From positions 62,001-126,000 of the forward strand of contig CAVPAM010000038.1 of assembly GCA_963701445.1 (NCBI GenBank): a DNA stretch of 64,000 nucleotides, in the 5' to 3' direction. The notes beneath the pieces were generated by a model. That model saw nothing but the letters and a program-made list of their open reading frames with translations, made no database searches and was not told the origin of the DNA. This DNA comes from CAKZLS01 sp963701445 (GTDB lineage: Bacteria; Pseudomonadota; Alphaproteobacteria; Rhodospirillales; Defluviicoccaceae). Below, piece after piece: positions 25,885 to 34,438 of the stretch (position 1 is the stretch's first letter; the number at the start of each line of letters is the position of its first letter). The translations under genes were made by a program, and so were the position numbers.

Positions 25885-26537
25885 TCAATCATCATCCCCC
25901 GCTTGAATTGCTGTTCGACTACGCGACCGGCAGCTTGCCCGAGCCCGTGGCTCTGGTCGTCGCCAGTCACGCTTCGCTCTGCGCCCGATGCCGCGAAGAA
26001 GTGCGGTGCGTGGAGTCCATTGGTGGCGCGCTGCTGGACTCCGTCGAGCCCATGGCCGTTGACGATGGCGCGCTCGAGGCCGTCATGGCGCGGCTCGAGG
26101 AACCCGAGGTCGCCGCCGCGCGACCGCTTGCGGCCATCGACCCGGATACCGCCAAGGTCGCGCCGGAGCCGTTGTTGCCGTATCTCGGGCGCGGCCTCGC
26201 GCATCTGGCGTGGCGCGGCGTCGGGCGGATGTTCGACGAGGTCCCGCTGAAGATGACCGTGAAAGGATTCAAGGCGACGCTCATGCGGCTCAGGCCGGGA
26301 GCGGAGATGCCGGTCCATACCCACCGTGGCACCGAGTACACCCTTGTTCTCGCCGGCGGCTTCAAGGACAACGGCGATCAGTTCGCGCGCGGCGACTTTG
26401 CCTTCAAGGATTCTTCGGACGAGCACCGGCCCGTCGTGGATCATGACGAATCCTGCCTGTGCCTGGTGGTCCTCGATGCTCCGGTCAAGCTGACGAGCGC
26501 GATGGGGCGGCTTGTCAATCCGTTCCTGCGGGTTTGA
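25881..26537 (+). CDS. chrR: ChrR-family zinc-binding anti-sigma factor
   Basis: 218 residues. The N-terminal ZAS anti-sigma domain has the HxxxCxxC zinc motif in ASHASLCARCREE. The C-terminal cupin carries a metal-binding pattern in MPVHTHRGTEYTLVLAGG and GDFAFKDSSDEHRPVV. By analogy with Rhodobacter, the ZAS domain holds RpoE inactive and the cupin domain is needed for release on singlet oxygen. Translationally coupled to rpoE by a 4-base overlap and followed after 11 bases by the DUF6134 gene. Confidence 0.9.
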   Translation: MINHHPPLELLFDYATGSLPEPVALVVASHASLCARCREEVRCVESIGGALLDSVEPMAVDDGALEAVMARLEEPEVAAARPLAAIDPDTAKVAPEPLLPYLGRGLAHLAWRGVGRMFDEVPLKMTVKGFKATLMRLRPGAEMPVHTHRGTEYTLVLAGGFKDNGDQFARGDFAFKDSSDEHRPVVDHDESCLCLVVLDAPVKLTSAMGRLVNPFLRV

Positions 26538-26548
26538 CGGGGCGGTCG

Positions 26549-27301
26549 ATGAACTCGCCTAAAGCGTTTCAGGTGACACGTCGCAGTCTTGTTGCGGCCG
26601 GCCTTTTGGCGATTGGGGTGTGGGGGCAATCCGCCACCCCGGCGTCATCGGCCTTGGAGACATGCGAGGCCGAGACGAGGGTGACCGACCCGATCAGCCT
26701 CTATGGCAACGAGATGGAGTTCTCGGTGCTGCGCGACGGTGATCCGATCGGCGTGCACCGCGTGACGTTCAGCCGGGAGGGCGACCAACTGATCGTCGGC
26801 AGCCGCTTCGAGGCACAAGTCAAACTGCTGTTCATCACGGCCTATGAATATGTCTACGAGTCGAAATCGGTTTGGCGTGATGGCTGTCTCGTGGAACTGA
26901 GGGCGACGACCGATGACAACGGTGACAAGTCAAGTGTGTCCGCGTGGCTCGACAATGGCCGGCTGACCATTCAGGGTCCATCGGGTGTGACTCAGGCGGG
27001 TGCGGGCTTGTTCCCCACCGACCACTGGAATGCCGGTGTTCTTCAAACCAACCGAGTGCTGAATACGATTACCGGCAGCGTCTCGGCCGTGACCATCGCC
27101 GACATGGGCAAGGGTCAGGTCATCGTTAATAACGCCCCCGGAGCCGCCCGGCACTATGTCTATTCGGGAGATCTGCGCACCGAGGTCTGGTACGACGAGA
27201 ACGGCCGCTGGGTGAAGATGCGTTTTCGAGCCGACGACGGCTCCAGCATCGAATACGTGTGCAGGAAATGCCGGCGAGACGGTCCATCGAACCCGGCGTG
27301 A
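26549..27301 (+). CDS. Exported DUF6134-type protein
   Basis: 250 residues. The N-terminus FQVTRRSLVAAGLLAIGVWG is a signal peptide with a twin-arginine-like TRRSL motif; Sec export is also possible. The mature part is mostly beta: NEMEFSVLRDGDPIGVHRVTF, VYESKSVWRDGCLVELRATT and DHWNAGVLQTNRVLNTITG. I recognise it as the DUF6134 family found beside RpoE/ChrR stress genes; no reaction is known. Third gene of the rpoE operon; its TGA overlaps the GTG start of the SDR gene. Confidence 0.75.
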   Translation: MNSPKAFQVTRRSLVAAGLLAIGVWGQSATPASSALETCEAETRVTDPISLYGNEMEFSVLRDGDPIGVHRVTFSREGDQLIVGSRFEAQVKLLFITAYEYVYESKSVWRDGCLVELRATTDDNGDKSSVSAWLDNGRLTIQGPSGVTQAGAGLFPTDHWNAGVLQTNRVLNTITGSVSAVTIADMGKGQVIVNNAPGAARHYVYSGDLRTEVWYDENGRWVKMRFRADDGSSIEYVCRKCRRDGPSNPA

Positions 27302-28059
27302 CTGGAAAGCGCGTGTGGTGCACCGGCGCGGGCAAGGGCTTGGGCCGGAGCGTTGCGTTGAAGCTGGCCGAACGTGGCCACCACGTGGCGATCAGCGCGC
27401 GCACCCGATCTGACCTGGATGCGGTGGTGGACGAGGCGGCCGACCTCCCGGGCCAAATCGTCGCTTTCCCTCTCGATGTCGCCGATGAGAGCGCGGTTTC
27501 CGGGACGGTCGAGGACATCGAAAAGAGCCTCGGTCCGCTCGATCTCGTCATCCTCAACGCGGGCACGCACATTCCGGTGGACGCGGCCTCGCTGACGGTG
27601 AAACCGTTTCGCGACCTCATGGAAACGAACTTCATGGGCACCATGCATGGCGTCGCCGCCGTGCTGCCGAGATTCATGGAGCGTCGCCGGGGGCATCTGG
27701 CCGTGGTGGCGTCCGTGGCCGGTTATCGCGGATTGCCCACTTCGGCCGCCTATGGCGCCAGCAAGGCGGCGCTGATCAACATGTGCGAGGCGTTGAAGCC
27801 GGAACTGGATCGTGCCGGCGTGACGATTTCCGTCGTCAATCCGGGTTTCGTGAAAACGCCCCTGACCGACAAGAACGATTTCACCATGCCCTTTCTCATG
27901 GAGGCCGACGCCGCGGCGGAGCAGATGGTTCGCGGCCTGGAAACGGGGCGGTTCGAAATCACTTTTCCGAAACGCTTCACCTGGGGCATGAAGCTCCTCA
28001 GGTGCCTGCCGTACAGCCTCTATTTCGCCGTTTCGCGCAGGATGGTTTCCAAGTCCTGA
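27298..28059 (+). CDS. Short-chain dehydrogenase/reductase
   Basis: 253 residues of the classical SDR family. NAD(P) binding CTGAGKGLGRSVALKLAERG, LVILNAGTHIP, catalytic Ser in VVASVAGYRGLPTSAAYGAS with the YxxxK Tyr and Lys (YGASKAA), and VNPGFVKTPLTDK. The GTG start at 27298 overlaps the preceding stop (GTGA); an upstream in-frame GTG would add 13 residues. It ends the rpoE-chrR operon and its last 40 bases overlap the end of the convergent DUF3833 gene. Probable substrate is a lipid intermediate in the stress response, inferred from neighbours. Confidence 0.85.
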   Translation: MTGKRVWCTGAGKGLGRSVALKLAERGHHVAISARTRSDLDAVVDEAADLPGQIVAFPLDVADESAVSGTVEDIEKSLGPLDLVILNAGTHIPVDAASLTVKPFRDLMETNFMGTMHGVAAVLPRFMERRRGHLAVVASVAGYRGLPTSAAYGASKAALINMCEALKPELDRAGVTISVVNPGFVKTPLTDKNDFTMPFLMEADAAAEQMVRGLETGRFEITFPKRFTWGMKLLRCLPYSLYFAVSRRMVSKS

Positions 28060-28652
28060 GGTACCGATCCGGCGGCCTCGCCCGGCGTTTTCGCCTCAAC
28101 CGCGGCCTTTTCGTCCAGCCGCTGGAAAACCAGGGTCACTTCGCCGATATCCAGGCCGAACTTGGAAACGCGCGATCGGTTCATCAGGACGCCATCGGGC
28201 TGGAGAAACATCCAGTCGTCGAAATGAACCCGCCACGTATCGTTTTCCACCTTCAGGTCGAGTTCGTAGCGCCAGTGGACGGCATTTCCGTAGGCGGACG
28301 CCTCGGCGGTGCCAACCACGTCCGTTGCCCGCCCCTCGTAGGCATGATCGCCCGTCCTGGTGATGCGCCAGACCCGCCGGTCGGTCTCGCCGTCCGAGTA
28401 GGTGAAGTGTTCATCGAGCACCAGCTCCCGGCCGTCCCATGTCCCGTCGATGTCGACGACGAACTGGCGGCGCACGGTGCCGAACCGATCCTCGAACAGG
28501 CCCCAACCCCGGGTTCGCCCGGCGAAATACTCCTCGAGGACGAGGCGGGGACTCGCATCGGCGAAATCCCGCGCATCCATGGAGCCGCAGCCCGTGCCGA
28601 GGCCCATGACCACGGCCAGGGCGGCGATCAGCGGGCGGCGCGAACGGATCAT
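28020..28652 (-). CDS. DUF3833 lipoprotein (lipocalin-like)
   Basis: 210 residues. A signal sequence LIAALAVVMGLGTGC ends in a lipobox-like Cys. The mature domain matches DUF3833: LVLEEYFAGRTRGWGLFEDRFG, FVVDIDGTWDGRELVLDEHFTY, AVHWRYELDLKVENDTWRVHFDDW and MFLQPDGVLMNRSRVSKFG. The family is predicted to have a lipocalin-like barrel, so lipid handling in the periplasm is plausible. It is the last gene of the minus-strand operon and starts on the MFS stop (ATGA). Confidence 0.8.
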   Translation of the reverse strand: MIRSRRPLIAALAVVMGLGTGCGSMDARDFADASPRLVLEEYFAGRTRGWGLFEDRFGTVRRQFVVDIDGTWDGRELVLDEHFTYSDGETDRRVWRITRTGDHAYEGRATDVVGTAEASAYGNAVHWRYELDLKVENDTWRVHFDDWMFLQPDGVLMNRSRVSKFGLDIGEVTLVFQRLDEKAAVEAKTPGEAAGSVPQDLETILRETAK

Positions 28653-30004
28653 GGCGCCACCGTCGGGCCGCCCTGTCGCAGGCGGCGGTCCATGGCCTTC
28701 CGGATAACGGCCTGCCGCTTGGCGGTGATGGGGTGGTTCCAGGTCACGGCGATGGCAATGGCCTTCAGGACGGTGGGAACGCCGGCATAGAGGATGGCCA
28801 GCGCGAGGATGGCGTCGTGGTCGTTGGTCCCGGCGGCGTCGAAACCCAGCAGGTCGAGGGCGGGAAACGCCAACCCGACGGCGCAGGCGAGAGCCAGTTT
28901 GGTGGCCATGCTCCACAGCGCGAAAAAGACCCCGGCCCGCCGTTTTCCGGTCCGCAGACTGTCCAGGTCGACCACGTCGGCCTGCATCGCCGGCGGCAGC
29001 GCCAGATCCGCCCCGAGGGCCATGCCCGTCACCACGCAGATGACGAAAAACGCCACCAGATCGCCCTCGCCGAGCAGCGGCACCCAGACGAACGCCAGAC
29101 AGGCCAGCACCATGGCGGCGCTCCATGCGCGATGCTTTCCGATGCGGGCGCTGAGCCGCAGCCAAAGCGGTATGGCGGCGACGCCGGCGACGAAATAGGC
29201 CAGGATCAGGACCCCTTGCGCCACCTCTCCGGCGCCCAGGCCATGCTGGAGGTAGAGAAGAAACAGAACGGCCGGCAGCCCGTTCGCCAGCCCGTTGATG
29301 AACCAGGCCGAAAGCAGGCGGACAAAGGGCCTGTTGCGCAGGATCTCGCGCGACCCGGCCAGCATTCCCACGGCGCCGGCCGGCTTGTCCGGAGCACGCG
29401 CGGCCGTTTCGCGAACCCGCCAGAGCAGCAGCGTGATCGCCGGCGCGCCGATGACAATGGCGAGCCAGGCGACCGCCGCCAGCCCCTGTTGCTGATCGTA
29501 GCCCATGGCCGTCGCGATCGCCGGCATGGAGCTCGCTCCGATGATTCCGACGATCATCATGGCTTCGCGCGCCCCGGTAATGCGCGAGCGTTCGTTATAG
29601 TCGGGGGAGAGCTCGGCGCCCCAGGCCGTGTACGGCACCGCGATCAGCGTCCAGCCGAGGTAGAGAGCCATCGACCAGATCAACAGATGCGCCGTGGTCA
29701 CCTCGGCCGGCGGCTGGAAGAGTTGAACGAGCGCGATGGCCGCCAGGATCCCGCCCACCAGGATCCATGGTTTCCGGCGGCCCCAGCGCGTCGGGAACCG
29801 GTCGCTGACGATCCCGACGACGGGATCGGTGATCACGTCGAGTATCCGTGCCGCCAGGAGGACGACGCCGGTGGCCGTCAGTCCGAGGCCGAGAGTCTCG
29901 GCGTAAAAGGTCGGCAGGTAAACGTACGCCGGGATGGTCGGCATCGCCAGGGCGAGTGCCGGCAACGCATAAGCCACGAGCGTTTTTCGGTCGATCGGTG
30001 CCAT
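28649..30004 (-). CDS. MFS transporter of the GPH/MFS_2 type
   Basis: 451 residues from ATG at 30004, with 12 membrane segments. The GPH-family motif is visible in ILDVITDPVVGIVSDRFPTR then WGRRKPWILVGG, plus PYTAWGAELSPDYNERSRIT and the second-half LPPAMQADVVDLDSLRTGKR. Relatives carry sugars, and MFS_2 members carry lipids; in this operon of lipid-modifying genes a lipid or oxidised-lipid substrate is plausible but unproven. It follows the CFA-type methyltransferase by 47 bases. Confidence 0.85.
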   Translation of the reverse strand: MAPIDRKTLVAYALPALALAMPTIPAYVYLPTFYAETLGLGLTATGVVLLAARILDVITDPVVGIVSDRFPTRWGRRKPWILVGGILAAIALVQLFQPPAEVTTAHLLIWSMALYLGWTLIAVPYTAWGAELSPDYNERSRITGAREAMMIVGIIGASSMPAIATAMGYDQQQGLAAVAWLAIVIGAPAITLLLWRVRETAARAPDKPAGAVGMLAGSREILRNRPFVRLLSAWFINGLANGLPAVLFLLYLQHGLGAGEVAQGVLILAYFVAGVAAIPLWLRLSARIGKHRAWSAAMVLACLAFVWVPLLGEGDLVAFFVICVVTGMALGADLALPPAMQADVVDLDSLRTGKRRAGVFFALWSMATKLALACAVGLAFPALDLLGFDAAGTNDHDAILALAILYAGVPTVLKAIAIAVTWNHPITAKRQAVIRKAMDRRLRQGGPTVAP

Positions 30005-30051
30005 GGTGGTCGCGCCCGGCCTGGAATGCGGTTGGCTGTCCGGTTCCGGGC

Positions 30052-31287
30052 TCAGTCCCGGACGATCCGGTATTGGGCGACGTCGATGGAGCCCGTTCGA
30101 AATCCCGCCTCGCAATACGCCAGGTAGAATTCCCACATGCGCTTGAACCGGCCATCGAAGCCCAGATCCTTGATCCGAGGCCACGCATGCTGAAAACGGC
30201 GCTGCCAGATCCCGAGGGTCTCGGCATAGGATTCGGCGAATGCCACCGTCTCGGTCAGGCGCAGTCCCGCGTCGGCGATCTGCCGCGACAGGATGGACGG
30301 CGACGGCAGCATGCCTCCGGGAAAGATGTGCCGCTGAATGAAATCGGTGCCGCCGCGATACTGCTCGAAACGGCTGTCCTCGATGGTGATCACCTGCAGG
30401 CCGGCGATGCCGGACGGCTTCAGTCGATCGCGCACCGTGTCGAAGTAGGTCGACCAGTAGGCCTCGCCGACGGCTTCCAGCATCTCGATGGACGCGATGC
30501 GATCGTAGGTGCCCGTGACATCCCGGTAGTCCTGGAGGCGGACATCGACGCGATCGGAAAGTCCCGCTTCACGCAGCCGGTTCCGCGCGTAGTCCCGTTG
30601 CTCGCGGGACAGGGTAATGGCGGTGACACGGCACCCGTAATCGCGGGCGGCCATGACCGCGAAGCCTCCCCAACCGCACCCGATCTCCAGCACTTCGTGC
30701 CCGGGCTTGAGGTCGAGAAGCCTGGCCAGTTGCCTGTTCTTCGCGTCCTGGGCCGCTTCCAGCGACTGCTCCGGGGCGTTGAAGACCGCGGATGAATACG
30801 TCATTCCGGGGTCGAGCCACAGTTCGTAGAAATCGTTGCCGAGGTCGTAGTGAAAGGCGATGTTGCGCTGGCTGCCCTTCTGGGTGTTGTCGCGCAGCCG
30901 GTGACGCAGCCGATCCAGCCAGAGCATGGGACCGAGTCCCTGAACCTGCTTGCCGAGGATCGGTTCGTTGACGAGCGCGAGCTTCAGCAGGGCGGACAGG
31001 TCGGGGGTGTCCCAGTCTCCGGCGATGTACGCCTCGCCAAAGCCCGTGGTCCCGCCGAGCAGCAACCTGCGCACCGCCTCGGGGCGCCTGATGTTGAGCA
31101 CGGCGCGGACGTCCAGGTGCCGGTTGCCCGAGAAAACGCGATTGGTTCCGTCGGGCAGAACCAGCGACAACTGGCCGAATTCTATGCGCTGCGCCAGGGC
31201 CATGAGGGCCCCTGTCCAAGGGTTGAGACCCGTGAGGACAGCAAGAACAGACCAGTCTGTTCGCGCGCGCGATTTCGTGTCGGACAT
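30052..31287 (-). CDS. Cyclopropane-fatty-acyl-phospholipid synthase family methyltransferase
   Basis: 411 residues. An N-terminal SCP2-like region (residues about 30-120, ending GEAYIAGDWDTPDLSALLKL) precedes the SAM-dependent methyltransferase: IAFHYDLGNDFYELWLDPGM, TYSSAVFNAPEQSLEAAQ, SAM loop LEIGCGWGGFAVMAARDYG and IEMLEAVGEAYW. The family methylates the double bond of membrane acyl chains. In Rhodobacter an RpoE/ChrR-controlled member of this family makes the methylated precursor of furan fatty acids, which scavenge singlet oxygen; the same role is likely here because of the RpoE-type promoter and the amine-oxidase partner. Confidence 0.88.
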   Translation of the reverse strand: MSDTKSRARTDWSVLAVLTGLNPWTGALMALAQRIEFGQLSLVLPDGTNRVFSGNRHLDVRAVLNIRRPEAVRRLLLGGTTGFGEAYIAGDWDTPDLSALLKLALVNEPILGKQVQGLGPMLWLDRLRHRLRDNTQKGSQRNIAFHYDLGNDFYELWLDPGMTYSSAVFNAPEQSLEAAQDAKNRQLARLLDLKPGHEVLEIGCGWGGFAVMAARDYGCRVTAITLSREQRDYARNRLREAGLSDRVDVRLQDYRDVTGTYDRIASIEMLEAVGEAYWSTYFDTVRDRLKPSGIAGLQVITIEDSRFEQYRGGTDFIQRHIFPGGMLPSPSILSRQIADAGLRLTETVAFAESYAETLGIWQRRFQHAWPRIKDLGFDGRFKRMWEFYLAYCEAGFRTGSIDVAQYRIVRD

Positions 31288-31308
31288 GGCTCTGCTCCCC
31301 TTCGTTGT

Positions 31309-32094
31309 CTAAGCCTCGGGCGACGTCACCACCGTCACCGGTTGTACCGGTGGCGGGGGACGATCCACCAGCCGCAGTCCCTTGCGCCAAAGGCGCAGCG
31401 CTTCCCAATGTATTCCCCCCATAATCTTAACCGTCATAAGGGGATAACGCAAAAACGCGTTTGCAAGGGTCCGGTCGGTCAGCGGCACCCGGCGCGCGCC
31501 GTGCGAGGCATGGAGCAGCGGGCCGTGATCGTCGCACTGGGTGATGGAAATGGCGACATGTTCGGCGGGAGGCTTGACGTTGAAGCGATAGAAGCCCTCC
31601 ACCGCGTTGAACGGCGATACGTAGAAACGCTTGTCGCACTGCTGGTGAACGACCCCCGAGCGACCGTCCTCGACGGGAATGAGATAGGTGTGCCGTTGGC
31701 CGAAGGTGTTGCTCACCTCGTACAGAACCGCCGCCAGGGCTCCGTCCGGGTCGTAGCAGAAGTAGATGCTGAGCGGGTTGAACACATACCCGAAGATCCG
31801 CGGGAAACAGAGGATTCGGATGGCTCCGCCGTCCAGGCGGATGCCGGCCTCGGCGAGGTGGTGTTCCACCCACGGCCGCGGCGGCGATCCGTCGCCGGGT
31901 CCATAGTCGCGGTCGTAAAAGGAAAACAGATTGAAACGGTTGTGCGAAAACAGCTTGAGCGATGCGTGCAGCGCCGGAAGCTCGTCGATGTCGATGAGGG
32001 TGGAGAACACGCGGTAGTCGAGCCGGTGCTCCACGGGTCTGACACGCTGGTGCATCACATGGCCGAGGTAGAGCGAGGACACGCGCCCGTTCAT
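31309..32094 (-). CDS. DUF1365 protein
   Basis: 261 residues of DUF1365: SSLYLGHVMHQRVRPVEHRL then DYRVFSTLIDIDEL, LFSFYDRDYGPGDG, ILCFPRIFGYVFNPLSIYFC and NTFGQRHTYLIPV. The family is nearly always found between a flavin amine oxidase and a CFA-type synthase, exactly as here, and is presumed to act on the same lipids; its chemistry is unknown. The ATG overlaps the stop of the amine-oxidase gene by four bases. Confidence 0.85.
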   Translation of the reverse strand: MNGRVSSLYLGHVMHQRVRPVEHRLDYRVFSTLIDIDELPALHASLKLFSHNRFNLFSFYDRDYGPGDGSPPRPWVEHHLAEAGIRLDGGAIRILCFPRIFGYVFNPLSIYFCYDPDGALAAVLYEVSNTFGQRHTYLIPVEDGRSGVVHQQCDKRFYVSPFNAVEGFYRFNVKPPAEHVAISITQCDDHGPLLHASHGARRVPLTDRTLANAFLRYPLMTVKIMGGIHWEALRLWRKGLRLVDRPPPPVQPVTVVTSPEA

Positions 32095-33446
32095 GCGGCT
32101 TTCTCCACGGCGGCGGCCGGCAGATGTATCCGATCCGACTGACCGTCGACCGTCCACGGACGCGGCAGCCCGCCCAGCGCCTCGGCGACGGCCAATCCGG
32201 CCTGCAAGCCATCCTCGTGGAAGCCAGCGCCGAAGTAGCTGCCGCAGAACCACGTGTTGCGCGCGCCCTGCAGGTCCCACAACCGCCGCTGCGCGGTCAT
32301 CGCCGCCAGGTCGAAGGATGGATGCTCGTATTCGAACGTTCGCAGCACCTTGCCCGGATCGGGATCGCGGTTGGGGTTCAGCGTGACGAACAGCGGTTCG
32401 CGCGACACAAGGCCCTGGAGGCGGTTCATCCAGTAGGTGACGCAAACGTCGGACGCCCCGTCCTCGCCGGTATGGCTGAGATAGTTCCAGCTCGACCAGA
32501 CACCGCGGCGCTTGGGCATCAGCTTCGGATCCTGGTGAAGCACGGCGGTGTTTCGCGTGTACTGAAACGCGCCCAAACGCTCCTGTTCCTCGGCGCTCGC
32601 GTCCGAGAGCATGGCGAGGGCTTGGTTGGCATGGGCGGCGATGACAACGTGGTCGTAGGTGCCGGTCTCGCCGTTTTCATCCTCGACAATCACGGAACCG
32701 CCGGAGCGCCGGATGGATCGCACGCCCGCCCCGGTCCGGATGTTTTCGGCGAACGAGCGGGTCAGGCGCTTGACGTATTCCCGGCTGCCGCCATCCACCG
32801 TGCGCCATTGTGGGCGGTCAAACACCTGCATCAGACCGTGGTTGGCGCAGAACCGGATAAACGCCGACGCCGGATGATCGCGCATGTCCCGCGCCGCCGT
32901 CGACCATATGGCGGCCGCCATGGGCAGCAGATGGTCGTAAATGAAGGCGTGCGAATACCCTTCGCCATCGAGATAGTCGCCGAGGCTGATGTCGTCTTCG
33001 GCGGACTTCGCGATCAGTCGCGGGCCATCCCGGTAGAACCGCCGGATGCCGCCCAGCATGCGCCAGAACCGCGGCCGGAAGATGTTTCTCTTCTGGGCGA
33101 ACAGCCCGATGAGGTTACTGCCCGAGTACTCGAGAGCGCCGTCATCGACCGACGCCGCGAACGACATCTCACTCGGCTTCGTCGGCACTCCGAGGTGCTC
33201 GAACAGGGCCACGAGGTTCGGGTAGTTCGCTTCGTTGTAGACGATGAAGCCGGTGTCGACGGGGATCGGGCCGTTGGCGTCCTCCACCTCGACGGTGTTG
33301 GTGTGCCCGCCGATCCGGCCGTCCTTCTCGTAGACGGTGACGGTGTGGGATTTGCTCAGCAGCCAGGCGGCGGACATGCCGGCGATGCCGGTTCCGACAA
33401 TGGCGATGTTCAGCGGCCGGGGAGGGACGGTGGCGTCAAATGGCAT
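32091..33446 (-). CDS. FAD-dependent amine-oxidase-type oxidoreductase
   Basis: 451 residues. The N-terminal Rossmann motif NIAIVGTGIAGMSAAWLL and TVTVYEKDGRIGGHTNT bind FAD; the C-terminal FAD region is NTWFCGSYFGAGFHEDGLQA. Between lie substrate-domain segments such as VDTGFIVYNEANYPNLVALF. It belongs to the flavin amine-oxidase/desaturase group that accompanies CFA-type enzymes and probably oxidises or desaturates fatty acyl chains. First gene of the operon, 42 bases behind a strong RpoE-type promoter. Confidence 0.88.
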   Translation of the reverse strand: MPFDATVPPRPLNIAIVGTGIAGMSAAWLLSKSHTVTVYEKDGRIGGHTNTVEVEDANGPIPVDTGFIVYNEANYPNLVALFEHLGVPTKPSEMSFAASVDDGALEYSGSNLIGLFAQKRNIFRPRFWRMLGGIRRFYRDGPRLIAKSAEDDISLGDYLDGEGYSHAFIYDHLLPMAAAIWSTAARDMRDHPASAFIRFCANHGLMQVFDRPQWRTVDGGSREYVKRLTRSFAENIRTGAGVRSIRRSGGSVIVEDENGETGTYDHVVIAAHANQALAMLSDASAEEQERLGAFQYTRNTAVLHQDPKLMPKRRGVWSSWNYLSHTGEDGASDVCVTYWMNRLQGLVSREPLFVTLNPNRDPDPGKVLRTFEYEHPSFDLAAMTAQRRLWDLQGARNTWFCGSYFGAGFHEDGLQAGLAVAEALGGLPRPWTVDGQSDRIHLPAAAVEKAA

Positions 33447-33487
33447 GTCGGGTGAGTCTATCCAAGAACTATAATTTGGTTTTCAAC

Positions 33488-33517
33488 AGATTACGTCAAA
33501 CGGGAACCGCCGGATCA
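33488..33517 (-). promoter_or_regulatory. RpoE-type promoter of the lipid-modification operon
   Basis: On the minus strand TGATCC (33517-33512), 18 bases, TAATCT (33493-33488). It differs from the rpoE-chrR promoter only in the last -35 base and one -10 base, with identical spacing. It points into the amine-oxidase gene 42 bases away. Confidence 0.75.
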
Positions 33518-33619
33518 GCGTGCCGCGACAAATACGTTCCGGTCCGGGATTATTCAAGGAATTCCGGCGCTCGCGCGTTCCGTCTTAACGCGGAACAAGG
33601 CCGTCGGAGCGTGCTCGGG

Positions 33620-34282
33620 TCAATCGGTCTTGAGCAGGAAGCGGTCGTCGGCCTGTTTTCGCAGGAACCTTGCGAAGTTCTTCCTGATCCCCGGTATCTT
33701 GAACAGCATCGCGAAGCTGCGCTTGCGGGTGCTCTTGATCAGGCTGGAGGGATCGAAATACGCCCGGGCGTTATCGACGGTCAGGACGAACGGCGGCCGC
33801 CCCTCGCGGGCCAGCAGATAGCTCATGATCAAGGCGCCCGTGCGGTGGTTGCCCTCGATGTAGAGTTGCGGCGCGCTCAGGACGCGGACGTAGATCCCCG
33901 CCGCGCGGTCCCAGGGCGAGTCGACCCGGTGCAGTTCGTGCCACTCCGCCAGATCGCGGAAGCCGCCCTGGTGGTCGTCGTAGAAGTGCCGCTCGTTGGC
34001 CTCGAAATGCTCCGGCGAGCAGCATTGCGCGGACCTGTCTCCACGGCACAGGACAACTTCGTTGAGTTCCAGGACATGCCGGGAATTGCCCGGCGCGAAA
34101 AGGTCGATGCCCTGTTCGATGGCGCTGTCCACGCGGCCGTACCCGGCCATCATGTTGCCAACGACTTCGTCGGTCATGGGGTCGCGATAGTCGTTCAATT
34201 GCTCGTTGATCTGGCGGAAGTCGCGCTGGACGTGGCGCAGGCACGCCTCGATCGCGGGCAGGTTCAGCCGGAAATGGACCAT
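33620..34282 (-). CDS. Fic-fold-like protein with altered active-site motif
   Basis: 220 residues, mostly helical: VHFRLNLPAIEACLRHVQRD at the start and then SAPQLYIEGNHRTGALIMSY followed by LLAREGRPPFVLT. The last resembles the Fic motif HPFxxGNGR, but the catalytic His is replaced by Gln and the second Gly by His (QLYIEGNHR). AMP transfer would therefore be impaired or different. The C-terminus is basic (KSTRKRS, FARFLRKQADDRF). I recall similar uncharacterised proteins in related bacteria. Start at 34282 is the Met before the conserved segment. It lies between pstS and the lipid operon on the same strand. Confidence 0.6.
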   Translation of the reverse strand: MVHFRLNLPAIEACLRHVQRDFRQINEQLNDYRDPMTDEVVGNMMAGYGRVDSAIEQGIDLFAPGNSRHVLELNEVVLCRGDRSAQCCSPEHFEANERHFYDDHQGGFRDLAEWHELHRVDSPWDRAAGIYVRVLSAPQLYIEGNHRTGALIMSYLLAREGRPPFVLTVDNARAYFDPSSLIKSTRKRSFAMLFKIPGIRKNFARFLRKQADDRFLLKTD

Positions 34283-34438
34283 AAGGTCTCCGCGCGGCAA
34301 GTCTTCCGGAAATCGATTGCCACTTCCGACCCTTCCCGTCTTCCGGTCACGTCGCCCGCCTGCAATATCCCCTGGCCGGCCATGGGTCAAATCCCATGGC
34401 ACCGCGAGCCCCCGGCGTCGTAACGCCGCCGCCCCGAA

